Positions 1 to 14,268 of a stretch of 64,000 bases of DNA are shown in pieces. The notes beneath the pieces are model-generated. The model was not told where the DNA came from, searched no databases, and worked only from the letters and a program-made list of their open reading frames with translations. How positions within the stretch are numbered: the stretch's first letter is position 1; each line of letters begins with the position of its first letter. The position numbers and the translations under genes are program-made. Source of the stretch: Lagopus muta. Taxonomy: Eukaryota > Chordata > Aves > Galliformes > Phasianidae. Location: contig NC_064447.1 in the NCBI RefSeq assembly GCF_023343835.1, positions 10,808,501-10,872,500 on the forward strand. The letters run 5' to 3'.

Positions 1-276
1 ATCCTGCTGGAGGGATACCTGAAAGCCTGGCAGCTTTTTGCATTTCCCAGGCTCTCAAGCAAGGAGCACTCAGCTGTTCTTTCTGCAAATAATTGGGACT
101 CTGAGAAACAAGGGAATGGGAGAAGGAAACAGCATTATTGCAGTTCTTGGGGCTACTGGGGCACTCACCCCCTCTTGTTACCTGCAGTGCTGAGGAGAGG
201 TGCCTGTCTGAAGGGCTGGGCAAAAAGGAGAGGAAAAGAAAGGAAGGAAAGTTCTCCCTTAAATTCATCTGATTTC

Positions 277-294
277 TTTTTTTTTTTTTTTTTT
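277..294. repeat. T18 homopolymer
   Basis: An uninterrupted run of 18 T residues. It could be a microsatellite or the antisense poly(A) of a retroposed sequence. No element is recognisable next to it, so it is called only as a mononucleotide repeat. Confidence 0.9.
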
Positions 295-705
295 CTCTTA
301 ATCTCATTTTGTATTTAAGGCTCTGGACTGAGGCTCAGTGTTGCTATTTTCACAGGCTTTCAGCTGCTTGCCTTTTATTGCTGATTGTTTCCTTTTCCCT
401 TTCATACCTTTTCACAGCTTACTCCTTGAGAAGTGTCAAAATATTCAAATCGTTGGAAACACAACCAAGAAGCCCTGAGCCCTGCTTCCGTGCGGCTGCA
501 GTTGGGGGATTCCAGGTTTCAGCAGATTTCTACCACGGCGGAGGCAATCAGAGCTGGTCTTTGCTTTCCAGTTTCTGACACTAATTGAGGGTGCCACCTC
601 CTCTCTGTGGGCATGCGACTGTGCTTTAATATAACTAATCTCCTGCAATGCACTTGCTCGTGTTAATTACAGCAATACCTGTCAACAGCAATTCTACCAC
701 TGTGA

Positions 706-725
706 TTTTTTTTTTTTTTTTTTTT
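706..725. repeat. T20 homopolymer
   Basis: An uninterrupted run of 20 T residues, 411 bp beyond the similar tract at 277-294. It is followed by CTTAG, so tract plus AG superficially looks like a splice acceptor. No exon is supported downstream. Confidence 0.9.
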
Positions 726-3700
726 CTTAGCATTTTCTTCCCAGGTGACTTTTAGCACCCAGTTGCTCTGCCACCACCATCTCCTGTGACCTGGAGCTGC
801 CCAGCCGAGCTGGCACAAAATGCATTGTGTCCATTGGCCTAGTGTTGTACTCTGGGTGTCTTGCAATCCAGAGAGGGCTCTAATGCTTCCTGCTGGCCCT
901 AACTCTGCAAAGCCGTGGTCTTTCCTTGGCTACGAAGGTGACGATGGCACCCATGGCTACTTCAGACTGGAGCGGTTGGCATTGGCTTGGCCACATGCAG
1001 GTGAGCAGTGGCTTCCCACTGCTATTAGGATTTGGGTGGAAACAGCTAAAAAATACAGGAAGAGACCCATTGCACTGAGCTGCCAGAGGAGGGAGGGATT
1101 TGCTTGTGAGATCGGAGAGGAAACAAGAGGAGAGAGCCCCTGCAGGGACACTGCCAATGAAGATATTGCAGAAGCCAGCAGTAAGCCAAGAGATCTGAGT
1201 GTGGTGGCCAGAAAGACGGGAGGATGGTGCCAAGGCTCCATGCAGCCCAGAGGTGGGGCTGAAGGAAACCTGGGGACTCTGGAAGTGAAACAGTAAGGCT
1301 GAGAAACTGGAGGGTGAGGTAAACACTGGAGATAGAAGGCTTCAAGTGCCATTTGTGCTGGAGGTGTCACAGGAAGGCGTGCAGAAATCCAGCCTGAAAC
1401 GACACCTCCTTCTGCTCAAGCCTTTCCCTTGGAGCTGGCACACAGAGTCCTAAGAGCTTCCTGGCGAGAGGCAGCGGGGCACTGCTGCCAGTCCACTGGT
1501 GTGGTTCAGATCACTAATGAGCTAATTAGTTGCCATGGAAATGTGATGTGGGAGAACTTTGGGGAGGAAAAATTATAGGTAATTTTTATTTGTTTGGGCC
1601 TAGTTCCTATAGCAACAGGAGAACTTGTCACTGACTACCAGTTGGTTTCCATGGAGTTGGCTGCTAGTTCTGGGTTATTAATGCCTCTGAGCATGAGGCA
1701 GTGCGACTCACCTAGCAGGGCTTGTGGGTCATCCTCCAATGATGGATGGGAGCCTTGCACTGGGCAGCCTCTTGGCCATGCCTTTGCCATGAAGTCAGCC
1801 TGCTTGCAGAGCCTGGGTAGGAGTGTACATCACAGCAGGTACAGTGCTGGAAGGATCCAGTAGATTCTCCCTTCTCTTGGCTTCAAGAGGTACTGAAATG
1901 AATAATCCATCACTTCATAGCTTGTTTCAATTGCAGCACCACCTGATTTTTAATTGGATTTTCTCTGGGTTCCGTTTCCAGATGCTTGGCAGCGATCTGC
2001 CTTTCTCTGCTAAATTAAAAAGTCTTTTAGCACCTGGCAGTTTTGCTGCAAAAGGACTTACTGTAATTAAGTCCCTTCTCATCTCCCACCGCTGGCTGTC
2101 CTGGATGAATCTGTCTGTTGTCCTGCAGCCACACCATGTTGCAGTGTTTGCTTCTGTTCACTGCTGGATGAGAGGGACATAAGACCTCTCCAAACCGTGC
2201 AGACAGAGCGTTGGAGCCAGACCAAATGCTGAAGACTGTGGACTGAGGATAGAGATTGGTTTGATTCTGGGTTATAATATCCCTCCCACCAGCCAACTCT
2301 TTGCCTTTCTGCAGGTGGGAATTACCTGGTGGCAGCCAGAATCTCCAGTTTGCTCCCCGCTTCTCAACCCGAACTCCACTCTGAGTCCATCAGCCACTTC
2401 TCACCAACCAATGCCCAAATAACCACTGGAGGTGTTGGTGTAGCTGAACTAGCTGCCGCTCACCAAGAGGGATTTCACTCCGGCTTTGAAGGCAAATGAG
2501 GTGATCAGCATGTGGACAGACCTCTAATGACATTTGGCTGAGGGTACCGTGTGGTCGGGAGGGAGGCATGAAGTGAACCAGATTGCAAAGGCCAGCTCCT
2601 CCTAAGCAACCTTTTTCCCCTCCGATTTCTTGGCAAGCCGTGCTGCTGGCCTCACCATGCTCACGCTGTGCTCCCAGCTGCTCCTTCAGCATTGGATGGA
2701 GCAAACCCCAAATGCTTCAGTGTGGAGGTGGCTGGAGGATGTGGTGGGAAGGAAGGTGCTGGGCCTCTGAGATGGGGTCTGGCTGGCAAAGGTAAAGAAG
2801 CCAAGCTTCAAGAAGGAAAGATCCATGCAAGAACACAACAAGCTGTTGGGTGGGGTTGGAGAGGCACATCCAACATACCAGGAACCCAGCTGTAAGTCGG
2901 GGGAAAGATCCAGCTTGGGAATCGAGGAGGGGGAGCCAGGAAATGAGAGCCCAGGACATGATCTGCTGGCAATGCATCCCATGGCTGAGGTCTTCCTGCC
3001 TCTTTCCATGTTTTGGCTGCAAATAACAGTGATGTTCTCAGTGGTCACCTCCAACCCAGCTGAAGCCTGTGGTTCATGGCCTTCCTGTCCATGCTACGGG
3101 GTCCTGAGGGGACTTTCATCCCAATCCCATAGATTTTAGGATTCACCAGATAGCATCGCATGTGTGCAAATGAGAGGATTCTGCTCCAGGGCTGCACAAT
3201 CTGGCCAGTGTCCCACAAAGACAGGCAGCAGATGGTGCTCCATCCCTGGCTCACCTGGTCCTCCTCCTTTCCTTCCTCCACTCACGGCTGGCAAGAAATG
3301 CTTCCTGGCTTGGTCTGAACTGCAGCTCTCCCAAGCATGGTTTTACTTCTCCCAGGCTGTCAGAACTCCTTGCAAAATCAGCACTTCCCCACATAATATC
3401 CCATGTGTATGCTGGAAGGTACAGCTAATGGGGGCTGCCACCCCATGCTGTGCTGACCCACCCACATTAGACCCCATCTATTCCCCCAGCCCTTTAGGTT
3501 GGATGAAGGCCCACCAAAAGCACCATTGCTGTGCTGTGGAAGGAGTGGATGTGCTTGGGGTCACTGCTGGGGCTCAGGGCTCTAAAGATGCCAGCAGATA
3601 GAGGAGGACTCTGGGATCAACCCTGTTATCTTTTGAGTGCTCTTCTTGCCCAACACTCTTTCTTTGAGCTGAACATGTGTGTGTTGATGGCTGGTACTGT

Positions 3701-6700
3701 AGGAATAAGATCCCAAAGAACAATCACTTGGACTGTCCAGATCTCCTACTTTGGGAGGAAATTATGACAAAACATCATTACAATAATGAGGTTCCTGTCA
3801 GAGACCCTAAACATCCTCCTGTAGACATCCTACAGACCCCTCGAGGATGTGATGGCACTCGTCATGTCCATCATCTCCTCCACCCCATGGGCATGCTGTG
3901 AGGGACATGGCAGGGCCACCCAGAGGTGTGACATAAAGGTGCTCCTGGCCACCAGAAGTGTGACGGAGCCCCGTGGCCAGAAGTGGCCGCACCACCCAGC
4001 TCGTGGTGCAGGTGGTGGCAGGAGGAAGCAGGCTCTGGTTTCATGACACACGTGTGGATGCTTTCCATCTGAGTAACCTTCTGCTGCCAGAGAAAGGAGC
4101 CTTCTGCTGCAGGCTCTTGGTTCAGGCAGGCTGTGGGGTATGGGTGCCAGTATCCCAAAGCACAGCGGCTCCATCTAGCACCCAGCTGTGAGAGCTGGCC
4201 TTGGGCACAGAGGAGCTCTGTGGTGGGACAGGCCTGGGTGGCTGCACCTTGTCACCCAGCAGATCTGCCATCACCGGGACAGGCAGGTTTGGGTTGTTTT
4301 CTCCAGAGTAGGAGAGCCTCCCTCCACTCCCTGCCCACTGACTGCCTTGCCTTGCTCGGAACATGTCTGTCCAGCTGTGCAGGAGAAGGTGGTGCCATGG
4401 AGCCACTAACCAGCAGTTGGGCAAGCTTGAATGCAGGTTCTCCCACTTCGCCAAGCCTTTCTCTGCTCTTCATCCATCCCTGGGAGAACACTGAGCTGAT
4501 AACCCTGCTCCTCGGCCTCAGCTGAGGAGCAGGAAGACTGGTGGTGGTCGGAGAGCAGTGAGGTGAGGTCTCCTCCAGCAGTGCTTTGGGGGTGGGAGCA
4601 AAAGGAGAGCTCTGGGGTCTGTCTTAGAGGGTGGAGAAAGGAGGATCTGGGTGAGCATGTGTCAGCGTGGGTGAGTTTGAGTGCGATGGGTGAGTGCATG
4701 GCAGCTGTGCTCCGTGCTTGATTAGCCTCAGTGGTGGAGGAAGCCTCTTCATCTGCTAGGAGGGGTGTATGGGCATCCCGAGGAGTGACCCCCAGCAGTC
4801 CATGTCCTGCTACAGGGACTGGAATGCATTACAACATTACGGGGGTCAACTGATCTGCTGCGGGACATGGGAGGGCTGGGAGGAGTTTTATCAAGGTGTT
4901 TTCCTTCAGGGTTGGGCCTCCAACAGGGAAGGAATAATGGCCTGGGGGTTATCTCAGTGTCTGTAGGGACATAGGGTGGTTTCTTGGCTCAGTCTCTGCG
5001 TGGGGATTTTATTTCTTGGCTGAGCAACAAGGCACCTGCTTCGGGGCAAGCATTTCTATGGAGGATTTCCCTTGCTCTGCTCTTTCCCCAGCTCACATGC
5101 AGCCCTGCTGTGCCCTTCTCCATACAACCCACGTATAGGGTTATTTCTGATGAGACCACCTGGACTTACAGTGGTCAACAGAGATTTTTGCTCTGTGTAC
5201 GGGCAAGTCACCTTGCAGCTCCTCAAACCTGCAGGGCAGGTTGTCCCGGGGCCGGTGGATCTCTGTGGATCCCAACAACTGCGTCAATGCCAATGAGATG
5301 CTTGCATTGCTGGGGAGCTCAGATTGAGGTGTGCTGCTATGGGGATCTGACTCTGGGAAGGATCCATGGGGCTGTGTCCCATCTCCAGGACGCTCTTCTC
5401 AGCGTCCTTTCTGTCTCCTGTTTAAACTTTCATGACCAAATCAGCTTCTGCAGCAGAGCAAACATCCTCCTGTAAATAATCCGCGCAGATGGGGCTTTAT
5501 TTGAACAAGCTGAGGTGTGCTGTGCAGCAGGGTGCTGGAGTGGGGGCACCTTGCTTGTCCCACAGCCGGGGGACACCTGGCACCTCACAGCCCATGCTCA
5601 GGGCTGAGAGGTCCATGGGCTTTGGCTCTGATGTGGCAAAATGGGTCTGGTGATGGTGTGACTCCAATGGAGCTGGGGAAGAAGGGAGGCTCCCGATCCT
5701 CTCCAGGTGCTTCTCACCTTCACGACCAGTTTCTAAATGGAAAATGGTAATACATGGCAGAGGTCTCACCTGGAAAATGTCAAAGCAAATGGGCACTTGT
5801 GCTTCCCAAGAAACATGAGCCTTTTAGAAGCACGGAAATGCTCCAACACCCTTGAATATTTTTGCCCTCTTTCTGATGATTTGTTTACTGTGTGCTGCAT
5901 TGGCAAAGAGTTCCCCCTTCCCCAGAACCTCATTTTTTGGCTGCATCGCTGTTAGCTGACATTTCCCAGCTCTCTGACCTCACTGCATCCTGAGCCCATT
6001 CCCACCCTCCGGCCCAGCAGGGCCCTCCAGGACAGCATCTCCCCCCACCACGTGTGCTCCATGGGTGATGGATGTCACGGGCAGCTCCGTGTTTATAAAT
6101 CACCGCAGAGCAGTGCTGCACTTATCAGCCATAAACCTCAGATCCTTTTCCATCCACCTGGCAGCCAGCCCTGAGCCTGAGCTGCCCTCAGCCCCTGGCC
6201 TGGGTTCTGCTGCGCTGCCGGCAGTCGAGGCCGGTGTTATTTTTAATAGAGCATTTCTAGACTACAGCAAGTGGCAGGAGAGTGATTTGTGATGTGTCAG
6301 GTTTCCTGCCCTTTCTCATATAGCCCCTGCTTACAGAAATATGCTCCCGCTGGGATTGCTCCGGTTACATCTTTGTTGGCCAGTGCAAATTCCTCTTCAT
6401 TATTTGTACTGGGGATGTGCCTGGAGGGCTCAGGAAGGCTTCTGCCTCATGGTACCACTATGGGAGGGCTGCTTCCACCCCAGGAGAAGACAGGAGGTAT
6501 TTTGAGCATACAGGAAGGCGTGAAGCCCTTTTTGGTGGTGCTAGGTGTGGGGCTGTGGGCACCAGAACCTCCACAGCACCCGGTGTGCTGTGGGACCAGG
6601 ACTGATCTGCAGCACTGGGACCCAATGGCACCAAATCTCTGGAGTCCTTTGCAGCCATCACCAAATCAAGCTTTTAATGGGCAATCAAGGATGTCTTCGC

Positions 6701-9281
6701 TTCCCAGACAGGGAACCAGGAGGTTGTGGTGGAGCTGATCAGCCCTGTGGCAGAGCTGAGCCCAGCTGCAGCATGGCTGCAAATCCTCCTCTTAATCTCT
6801 GCTTTATTGAAGAGCACCGGGGGATTGTTAGTGGCTGTGTTTAGATTACTCATTCATTTCCCTCTCCTTAGTCCCTCTCCACCTCGGTGGAGTGGATTTC
6901 CTTTATTAGCTCTATTCTTCTGCTGCTGGAAGTCCCTTTCCTCTGCAGGCCAACCTCTTAAACACTAAGTAAAGCATAGTTTGCTCACGCAACTGCATTT
7001 CCTAGTGGCCAAGGTGCCAGCTCATCCCACTGAATGGGAGCACTTCTAGCACTGTAAGGGTTACAGACCTCATTGATAGCTGAGTATTTCAGGGACCTTC
7101 ATTAGGAAATTAGTCCTGGCTGGGCTGGGCGTGCAGATCACTGGCTGTAGCCTCAGGTTGGCTGGAGGGTGGAGGCTGGAGCTGGATGGAGCCCAGTGCT
7201 TTCAGCAGAGGGAGAAAATTGCCTGGCAGATGAACCAGTGAGAAGCAAAGCGCTTCTTGCTTGGGCAGGAAATGACCATCTCTCTCTGATCTCCCATAAA
7301 GGTACGGGGCAGGCATCCCCTTGGGCAGGGCTATGTAGACTGCAATGCCCATCATTGCCCAAGGAGCTCATAGAGACACTGGGGAACACAACGTGAGGCC
7401 ATTGCCAAACGCAAGAGAATGGCACTGTGGTGCTTGCAGTGAAGCAGCATCCATCCTCCCTCACTGGCTGGCACCAAGTGTGGCCACGCAGCAGCATTTT
7501 GGGTGGCTGAGGCAATTTTGCAATGGCAGGGCTTGAATTTGGGTCTGATCCTGGTCTGGCAAAGCTCTGCTAATGCAGCTCGTCTGGATGAGAGCCAGCT
7601 GAGCTGGGAGTGGAATTTCACCTTTATCCAGAGAGATGCTCAGAGCCTTGGATATGTGCACACAGCAGCTCTCTTCTGCTCAGAAACTGCTTTGGTTCTC
7701 CATGCCAATGGCTTGGGAATTGCTTGCCCAGCAGAAGCTGCAGGGTGGTGGTGGCCCATGGGCCAGAAGCTCAATCTGAGTGTCCAAGCTGCATAGTTTA
7801 CGTCAGCCCCTTCTTTCTCCCTGCAGACAAAGGGGGTTAGCAGAAATGTTTGTGGGATGGAAGGGGTCTGGAGAGACTTTTCTCCAGGTTCGTGATGATG
7901 AATGACCCAGAAATGTCCCAAAACACCGTGATCAATCTAGGTGTCCCACAGCCTGTGGGGTGTGACACTGCAGTGGTGGGTGGCAGTGGCACAGGGGGAG
8001 CCTCTCTGATCCCTGTAGGAAGTCAGGACCCCAAAACAGCTTTCACTCCTGCTTAAGCGGAAGGAGAAAATAATAAAAGCACCGCGTTCCATCAAATATA
8101 ATTAACAGAGCAAAAAGCAAAAAGAAGATTTTTCAAAGTTTGGGTCCTCAGAAGGGATGTTTTATTCATGGCCCAGCAGGGAAGTGCTCACAGTACCATT
8201 AATTATGGGAGCTGCTGGGTGCTGTGCCTGCTCCTGCCAGCTCAGCTCACCTTTGTCATCCTGACATGGGGAATGAGGCCGGGTGTGCAGGGTGAGGGCT
8301 GTGCACCCCCCAAGGTTCAGAGCTCCCCCAGAAGCATTGCAGATCTGAGTGTTTGCTGTGCTGGGAAATGGCCCCAGCAACTTTCCAGAGAGGTAATAAA
8401 ATAGCTGGGATTAAGCAAATAAGAGCAGGTGCAGAAACAGCACTGGGGGGGAGACAGATGCAGGAGTGGTCCCGAAGGGAGAAAGCTGCAGCAGGGCTGG
8501 GCTGAACGGGGCCAAGGAGAGGGAACGGTCTGGACACCACATTTATAATATCATGGGAAAACAAACAAGAACTTATCCCAGACTCTTTTTTGTAAGAGGA
8601 AAATGCTGAAACAAGGCTGGGAAGAAGTGGGACGAGCACCTGGGTGAGAAGCAGAGGTGACCGATAGCATCGTTAGCTCTGCAGCAGGGGCACGGATATG
8701 CTCCCAGGCACCACACAGAGCAAAATAGCTTTTGTGTGTCTGCAGTGCCTGAAAAGGCAGCTGACAAAGAGGGAGATGCTTTGAAAGGGCAGGAGCATCC
8801 TCCATGGAGCGAATGCTGGATTAATGAGAGAAATGCCTGCTGGCTGCCCGGCAAGGAGGGCCGGTCCCCAGCAGCATCACCCCGCAGTGCTCAGCGGTGG
8901 CCAGGGGACCTGGTGCCCATGGGGAGCTGAATGCAACCCTGGGGATCTGCTCTGCTGGGCACTGAGCGCTGCATTAACGCATCGTTTTTAATCAAGGTAA
9001 TGCTCCCTTGTGCCCGAGCCCAGGCGGTGTCGCGGGGGAGGATTAATTGCTGAGCCATCGTGCTCCAAACCCTGACCACGGCTCTGCTCAGACAGCCCCA
9101 CCGTCTGCCTGCCCTGACGCAAACTGCACGGCTCTTTTGCTGGAGATGCAGCAACCAAAGGGAATTCAAATGGCTGCATGGAAAATCACGACTTTTCCAC
9201 AGGAGTTCAATGTCTGTGCGTTGTTTTAGAGGTTTCGGGTTGCCAAGGTGTGCTGCAGCTTCCTCCTGCCACAGCACAGCT

Positions 9282-9385
9282 TCATAGAACAGAACCAGAG
9301 CGGGAAGGATCACTGAGTCCAACCCCTCATTCAGCCCCAGGCAGGAGGTGCCACAAGGCTAGTGATGGGGGTTCCATCCCCAGGT
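9282..9385 (-). mobile_element. CR1-type LINE fragment, antisense
   Basis: The + strand starts with TCATAGAAC, followed by a GGGAAGGATCACTGAGTCCAACCCC-like phrase (9301-9327). This matches, with divergence, the start of the reverse complement of an avian CR1 3' end, as I remember that family. The element would therefore lie on the minus strand, truncated at its 5' end as most CR1 copies are. The right edge is uncertain because similarity fades in the stretch ending TTCCATCCCCAGG. The call rests on memory of the family, not on an alignment. Confidence 0.5.
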
Positions 9386-10806
9386 TGCTGAACCCCAATT
9401 GTTGCTGCTCCTCTCTGGAGCCCTCTCTGCTGCAGCAACATTCGAGAAGGAGCAAGGAGCAATAATGTGCCTAAAGGGTTTTAGCCTCATCCTGCACTCA
9501 ACAGCCTCACAATCCTCTAAACTGCAAAGAAACCCAAAGCCTGCAGCATCGGAGAAGCAGCATCAGCTACCCAACGGGATGCAATTAGCTTAATTGCTGA
9601 GAGCACCTGGGGGAGATGGTGAGCTCTGCCCAGCTGGGTCTAATGAGAGCAGAGGCACTCTGCTGCCCAACGTGCGGGATGGGTGGGTTATAAATAGGGG
9701 AAACGAGGGGGGGATGAATACTGGAGTGTCGTTTGGGGGTGTGGTGGTTGATGTCCACCCAGGGGGCACCCACCAGTGGAATGAGTCGTGCCGGTGCTCA
9801 GCCCCTCAGCCGCTGCTCCTGTGCGGGGTCCCGGCGCGGTGCTGCGGGGGAGGCAGCGTGGGGCAGTCTGTCACCGCGCTGGGCTGGCTCCCAGGATCAT
9901 CGGCTCCATCTGCTCCTGCAGAATAGCCCTCCTGTTCAGCGTCCCAGTCCAGCAAAGGTAACTCGTAACCCTTGCGCAGAGCCGGCTCTGTGCAGTGCTA
10001 GGCACTCTATAGAAAGCCGCTCTTCCTAGGGAGAAAATCTGCTCTGATTTTGAGAGGTAGCTAATACTGAGCGAGCATCCGCTGTGGTGTGGGATGGATG
10101 CTTGTGCAAAGCAGATCTGAAGAGTTCTGGGAACACATCTGTGGTGCTGAAAGGGTCTGTCCACGGGGATGGATGGGCAGAGACCTGCACTGTGCGGGGT
10201 TAATTAGTGGCACTGCTCCCTGAGCCTGCTGCCTCGCTCCTGACCTGTCAGCCCTGAAACTTTAATGTCTCCACGCTGGTGCTTCAATTATTAACCGGCA
10301 TGGTAATGGAGATGCTGGGCTGGGAGAGGCTCAGGCGCTGTGCATGGCTCCGAGCATCCTGGGGCTGCTTAGTGCAGCTCAGCTGTCGATTTGGACCCTG
10401 GCCTGCTTTAGTTATAGCCTCGGTACTTTAGGGAATTTCCCCCCTGCAGGGACCGAGGGGAGCCCCGCTATCTCGTGCTCTCTGCCTGGATTGTGTTTTT
10501 CTTGTGAAATTTGCCGGAGGGGACTGCTGTCCTCAAGGGGCTGATGGCGATGTCTGTGAACCCTCTGCATTTAAATTGGTAACTGGGTTGTCTGCGACCT
10601 GGGGAACATCTGCAGCTTTTTCCAGGGTCCTCCCCCGTGACACAAACAGTCTGATGGAGGCAGTGGGGTATGAATTTGCTGGGCAGAAAGTGAACGTATT
10701 CAGCGCAGGGATGGGGCTTATCTGCTGTGGCTGTGCTGGGGAAGAGCCTCCCTCTGGCTATAAAATGTGTTTGCCAAAAAAGCCTAAAACCCCTGTGCTA
10801 ACAGGC

Positions 10807-10845
10807 TAATTAATTAATTACAGCTCATTAACAGCATTACAATCC
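10807..10845. promoter_or_regulatory. TAAT-rich motif cluster, possible enhancer
   Basis: Overlapping TAATTA units (10807-10820) are followed by CTCATTAACAG and CATTACAATC. TAATTA is the core bound by many homeodomain proteins, so such a cluster in otherwise GC-rich DNA is compatible with a regulatory element. It could equally be a short microsatellite. There is no functional evidence here. Confidence 0.2.
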
Positions 10846-13649
10846 CATCAGTACCTCGGATGATGGCTGGGAGGGGGAAACTGATCCTGGGAGGATGCAA
10901 GCAGGGGCATGGCAGGCTGCTGAGCCTCACTGTGTACGCTGGGGTGCTTTGGGGCTGATCTGCAGGAAGAGGATCGTGCTTGGGCAGCCCCTCTTGGGAA
11001 CCCCTAAATGACAGCTCTGCTTCTTGAGAAGCCTAAGTGGAAGTTGCTGCTGTCTTCCCAAAATGGAATGGCATTTCCTAGCCAACTGGGGTGTCATACA
11101 GTGCTCCACCCCATCTGGCTCTCCCAGGTCCTTTTTTGGGGTTGGGTCACAAAATGTGATGTAAATGGAGGGAGAACAGATGGTGGGGTCCTAGTGTTGG
11201 TCTCTCTTGGAGCAAGGTTCCCTCCTGCCCTACTTCTCCCCTTGAAATCTTATTAGCACTTCATTTATTCTTTGTTCTCATTGTTGTCACTCATCTCTTT
11301 AATCCCTTTCACTTATTATTTTTATTTCCTTTTTTTTTTTTTTCTTTCTTTTAAAATGGCTCCATCAGCAAGATGAGGTGAGCAGGGACCTCGGGGACTC
11401 AATATAGCAGAGAGATGTGCTGATCAAAGCACTGGTCTTAGGGGTGCATCTCTTAGGCCCCTTCTTCTGGCCCCCAGTGGCAGATAGGAGTGCTGGGTCC
11501 TGTCCCATCCAGATAGTTGCTCCAGACCTTAAGCCCTGGCTGGAACAAGCCCCAAGTTTTCCCCTAATTTCTGCTCCCTGATGCTTAGGATCTGGGCGTT
11601 TCTGTCACGCAGCAGCAACACACCTCATGAATAAAGATTAAGTTGATTAAAAAGGAAAACCCGGAGCAAGGCAGAATAAAAGTGATTTGCAGAGATTAGA
11701 CGCTCTGGCACATCAGGAGTTCCCTGAAGGGCTGAGCTAACATGTTCAAGCATTTAAACTCTTCTCCCTGTTTTGTAACTAATGGCTCTGGGTTGGGATG
11801 TTGAACTCTAGTGTGATTGCCATCTCATGGGAGAGCAATGAGCCTGTGCTTTGAGCTACCAGCCCGGCCCAGGATGCTGGTGTGCCCTGCCACCTTCATG
11901 GGATGGGTTTTGTGGTTGCACAAACAGCTCTGCCAGTGGGATGTTCCCTATGGCAGCAGCCAGACGGAGCAGAGGAACCCTGTGCAGATAAGGGTGTGAA
12001 CCTTGCACAGCCTCTTCCACCTTCCTGCATCCTGAACCCCAGTCATTCCTTGCTATCAGGTGTCCAAAGAGCAGATTTTCGTGAATCAGTGTAACGGGAG
12101 AAAGAAATTAAAGTTCTTCCTGTCTGCAAACGTGAAGCTGAGAATGGAAGCACCTCCAAAAGATACTCCAGTGAGCAGCGCCCTGTCCCGCCTCAGCATG
12201 ATGCAACCTAAATGATTTGTGTGAAGCCTCAGGGGTGACAAGTGTTGCAACCACAAGGAAGCAAAGGAGAAAAAAACCAAATACACGTTTCTGTCCCTGG
12301 GGTCTCTTTCCCAGGAGAGCCCTGAGGCTGCTGCCTTGTTGGTGTGCCCCTGGGGGTGAGTTCCCCAACCTACAATGGGGAACAAGCGTGGTGTTTTATT
12401 TAATGAAGTGGCAGGGAAAGGAATGTGCACATGTAATCCAGAAAATCCTCTGGCTGGGATTTACAGGGATGGCTATACGGGCAAAATTCAGCCCACTTCA
12501 GTTTCAGTGACTCAACCTCTGTCTTCATCCAAATATCTTTGCTCTCCGGTCTACAGAAACATCTTTACTTTGGGCCAGGACCTTGTCTCATTAAGCCCTG
12601 TTTGTATGAGCAAAGACCATCCCTGTACCCAGGAGATTATAAAGTAATTGGCCTTTTAATTCCAGCCTGACAACACCGTGCTCTATGCTGCAGTTTTTGC
12701 TCTGTTTTTGTTCCTCTCTAGAAATGCTGTCATGGAGTCAGCCCTGAGGCCGTGTATGCCCCAAAATATGGGGTGAACGTGGCCTTCCTGGGGTGGGTCT
12801 GCCTGGAGCAGAGCATCCTTGTGCTGTCGGGAGGGGGCAGCTGTGGAGCAGCAGATGCTGGCAGTGGGAGGGCAGCAAACGGAGCTCATTTTAAGATTTC
12901 CATGATAGATTTCCGAATTGGATTACGCGACGTGGCTGCCGGTGATGGCTGGGTCTGCAGCTGATGATTGAGGGCCCCTCTTTCCTCCTGCCTGTCCCTG
13001 CGTGACCCACAGGGCCTCAACTCCCACTGTAGTGCTTTCTATGCAAGCCAGATTCCATCACGGATAATCGCACCCCGTGTCTTTGAACTCCCTGGGGAGC
13101 AGAGATGTGATTTGCTTGTTCTCTCCTCACCAGAGCTGCGGCCCCGGCAAGCAAAAAGTGTTCTGCTCTGAGTTCCTGGAAGCTGATGGGAGCTCTGAAG
13201 GATGCCTTTGGAGCATAATTGTGGCCACATGCATCAGGCTGTGCTTGGATGCTGGATGTTGTGTCAAGAAAATGGGAAAAGCTGTGAATCCACAACTGCA
13301 GTTGACAGAGCAGCTCCTCCCTGCAGTCACAGCCATCCGTCCCCAGCAGTTGTATCCAGTGTTTTGGCAGGAATGACCAATCCATCCAGACAGCTACTTC
13401 TTTTCACCCTGCAGTTCGGAAGGGAATAAGTATGAGCAATATAAATATTGAAATGCTGGGGGGGGAGGGAGTTAGCGACTTGGCAATGGAAGTGTTTGAC
13501 CTACACCCTGTAGAGCACCAGCAAGGTCAGACAGAACCATCTTTCCTACCAAAGTTCTGCCCAATGGAATTTTGGTATTGTGGCTCTTTCTTGTTGAGCG
13601 TGCCACCTGTTTCCTATAGAATATGAAGAGACTGGGGCCATGGGGCTGT

Positions 13650-13672
13650 GGGGGGGCTGCACCCCCCCCCCC
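13650..13672. repeat. G7/C11 inverted repeat
   Basis: Seven G residues (13650-13656), then CTGCA, then eleven C residues (13662-13672). The arms are complementary and can pair into a hairpin of at least 7 GC pairs. No gene or transcript end is seen near it. Confidence 0.8.
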
Positions 13673-14268
13673 ATCACTGTAGGGGTGCTGGGATGCTCAG
13701 GTAGACAATCTGCTCTACAGCCCTGAGTATTTCTGAATATATTTACAGGACTATTCCTGCAAACACGGCGGGGAACAAGCAACTCTTTTTGTTCTGAGCA
13801 GAGCTTGTACGTGCTGAGAATCCTCGTCGGAACAGATGAGCGCTTCTTTCTTCTTCCAACAAACATCACTGATATATATTTCCTCCCTCTCTCTTTTTCA
13901 CGTGTTGTTCACTCTGTTCTACAAACAATGTTCCCTTCTGCTCGGGCAGAAAACTCTATCTGTCTTCAGAGCATGATGTGATAGCAGAACGCAGCAACGT
14001 CCACTTGGCAATGAGATTAAGTGGAAGTCATTCATAAAGGTCTTCTGATCCTGAAGCAAGGGAGGGGTGGAACAAAACAAACAAAAAAAAACTGTAAGAG
14101 CACTGTTTCATTTGGATGGCCAGACATGCAGCTGGGATTACAGGGATAGCTCATAGACACCCCAGATCTGCTTGCACAAACCTCTGTGGTTTTCTGCAGC
14201 AGTGAGTGGGTGTTGATGCAGGAGGATCAACCTAAATGGTTCCGTGTCTGTGCGATGTGGAGCTGTGC

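Larger units (their letters stand above)
1..9281. other. Upstream DNA with no gene seen
   Basis: I see no coding exon, RNA gene or recognisable repeat family in this 9.3 kb apart from two T homopolymers near the left end. Open frames on both strands are short and start mostly at non-ATG codons. Their translations have no recognisable domain and the skewed Ser/Cys/Leu/Pro/Gly make-up of translated non-coding GC-rich DNA. The stretch lies 5' of KCNJ12 and may hold regulatory elements, but none can be named from sequence alone. Confidence 0.6.
9386..14268. other. Upstream DNA with no gene seen
   Basis: No gene is recognised. Visible structure is limited to a TAAT-rich motif cluster at 10807-10845, a T-rich stretch around 11329-11344 and a G7/C11 inverted repeat at 13650-13672. 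Open frames are short and unrelated to any family I know. Confidence 0.6.
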
